DNA of 32,392 nucleotides. It comes from Halococcus saccharolyticus DSM 5350 (GTDB lineage Archaea; Halobacteriota; Halobacteria; Halobacteriales; Halococcaceae). Shown piece by piece: positions 31,598-32,392 of the stretch (positions are counted from its first letter, which is position 1; each line of letters opens with the position of its first letter). The stretch is taken from the NCBI RefSeq assembly GCF_000336915.1, contig NZ_AOMD01000019.1, positions 1 to 32,392 on the forward strand. The letters run 5' to 3'. The position numbers and the translations under genes were made by a program. Below the pieces are notes generated by a model. It was given only the letters and a program-made list of their open reading frames with translations. It was not told where the DNA came from and made no database searches.

Positions 31598-32371
31598 ATG
31601 AGTGACGAAGCGTTCCCCGACCCGGCCGTCGATGTCGAATCGATCGAGCCGAACGAACTGAAAGAGCGCATCGACGACAGCGAGGACGTGTTCCTGCTCG
31701 ACACGCGTTCGAGTGAGGCGTTCGAGGAGTGGCACATCGACGAACCGAACGTCACCGTCCGGAACGTGCCGTACTTCGAATTTCTGCTCGGCGACGTCAA
31801 CGACGGCGTCTTCGAGGAGATTCCCGACGATCGGGACGTGACGGTCCTCTGTGCGAAGGGCGATTCGAGCGAGTACGTCGCCGGCTTGCTGGCCGAACGC
31901 GGCTACGAGGTCCGTCATCTCGTACGCGGCATGAACGGCTGGGCGGATCTCTACGAATCCTATGAACTCGCCGTCGATGTCGACGCCACGGTCGTCCAGT
32001 ACCAGCGCCCCTCCAGCGGCTGTCTCTCGTATCTCGTCGTCAGCGGCGACGAGGCCGCAGTCGTCGATCCACTCCGGGCGTTCGTTGACACCTACCACCA
32101 GGACGCGCGCACGCTGGGAGCGGAGATCACGGCCGCGCTCGACACCCACATCCACGCCGACCACATCAGCGGAGTCCGTCGCGTCGCCGCAGGGACCAGT
32201 GCGGAAGCGTTCCTTCCCGCGTCCGCCGCCGAGCGTGGTGTTGACGACGACACTGCCTATGCGACGATCGAGAACGGCGAGACGATCGCCATCGGCGAGA
32301 CCGAGATCGAGGCGCTCCACACGCCCGGTCACACGTCGGGGATGACTGCCTACCGGGTCGAGAACGTCCGG
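31598..32371 (+). CDS. Rhodanese-MBL fusion protein, 3' truncated by the window end
   Basis: 258 codons are present, running without a stop into an adapter sequence. Residues 1-125 are a rhodanese domain with C85 (LCAKGDSS). The MBL domain starts near 135 with QYQRPSSGCLSYLV, HIHADH at 184-189, and ALHTPGHTSGMTAY. It has the same N-rhodanese/MBL order as the fusion at 28044, and so is likewise a persulfide dioxygenase candidate. The two are clearly paralogous but not near-identical. It is divergent from tusA, with an operator-like inverted repeat in between. True 3' sequence after VENVR is not known. Confidence 0.9.
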
Positions 32372-32392
32372 CTGTCTCTTATACACATCTCT
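32372..32392. other. Tn5/Nextera mosaic-end adapter (library artefact)
   Basis: Bases 32372-32390 are exactly CTGTCTCTTATACACATCT, the 19-base transposon mosaic end used in Nextera libraries, plus two further bases. It continues the open frame with LSLIHIS, and on the other strand yields the spurious MYKRQ peptide. It is not part of the genome; the natural gene should be taken to stop being known at 32371. Confidence 0.97.

Noticed and set aside
31568-32386. Minus-strand frame beginning MYKRQ
   Set aside because: Starts inside the sequencing adapter and is antisense to the rhodanese-MBL gene.

Overview
This is a GC-rich archaeal chromosome fragment, almost certainly from a haloarchaeon (class Halobacteria). 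The predicted proteins are strongly acidic. Many genes have a TATA-like element about 25-30 bases before the start codon and little or no leader. Lineage-typical genes include the L11/L1/L10/L12 ribosomal cluster, a DacZ-type diadenylate cyclase, a haloarchaeal GshA, a Bat-type HTH-10 regulator and a short TFB-like protein. The genus cannot be told from the sequence alone. The last 21 bases begin with the 19-base Tn5/Nextera mosaic end, so the right edge is a sequencing artefact fused to a truncated gene.

Layout. 1-2342: a MIP18/DUF59 gene (cut by the left edge) and an amidohydrolase on the minus strand, divergent from a zinc alcohol dehydrogenase. This trio resembles the accessory genes of bacterial propane/acetone monooxygenase operons. 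2343-2680: an array of perfect hairpins. 2681-3922: a TctA-like permease. 4012-6813: the ribosomal stalk genes L12, L10 and L1, preceded by L11 with its own promoter. 6925-8489: a DRG GTPase coupled to a small membrane protein. 8566-11353: a run of MOSC, YqcI/YcgG, cysteine hydrolase and double-VOC genes. 11387-12954: a Bat-like regulator and an alpha/beta hydrolase. 13269-15688: gshA, a winged-helix regulator and coaD. 15706-16927: a TFB-like mini-protein, a small membrane peptide and a second MOSC protein.

16968-17295 holds tRNA-Leu(UAG) followed by two extra copies of its 3' end. 17396-19002 holds dacZ and an MscS-like channel, probably an osmotic/c-di-AMP unit. 19003-19307 is a second hairpin array, again between convergent genes. 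19308-23110 carries a hexapeptide acyltransferase, purD, a manganese catalase and two unrecognised proteins. 23210-25749 carries a DUF255/YyaL thioredoxin-domain protein and a convergent small thioredoxin. 25868-28034 carries a membrane protein, a cysteine-synthase-like enzyme and an SdpI homologue.

28044-32371 is a sulfur-trafficking island. It has two rhodanese/metallo-beta-lactamase fusion proteins (persulfide dioxygenase type), TusA, a DsrE-like protein, a DUF302 protein and a methyltransferase. A perfect 9-bp inverted repeat forms a likely operator before the second fusion gene. With GshA (gamma-glutamylcysteine), the cysteine-synthase-like enzyme, the thioredoxins and Mn catalase, much of the right half concerns thiol, persulfide and oxidative-stress chemistry. 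I see no CRISPR array, rRNA, transposase, integrase or replication origin.
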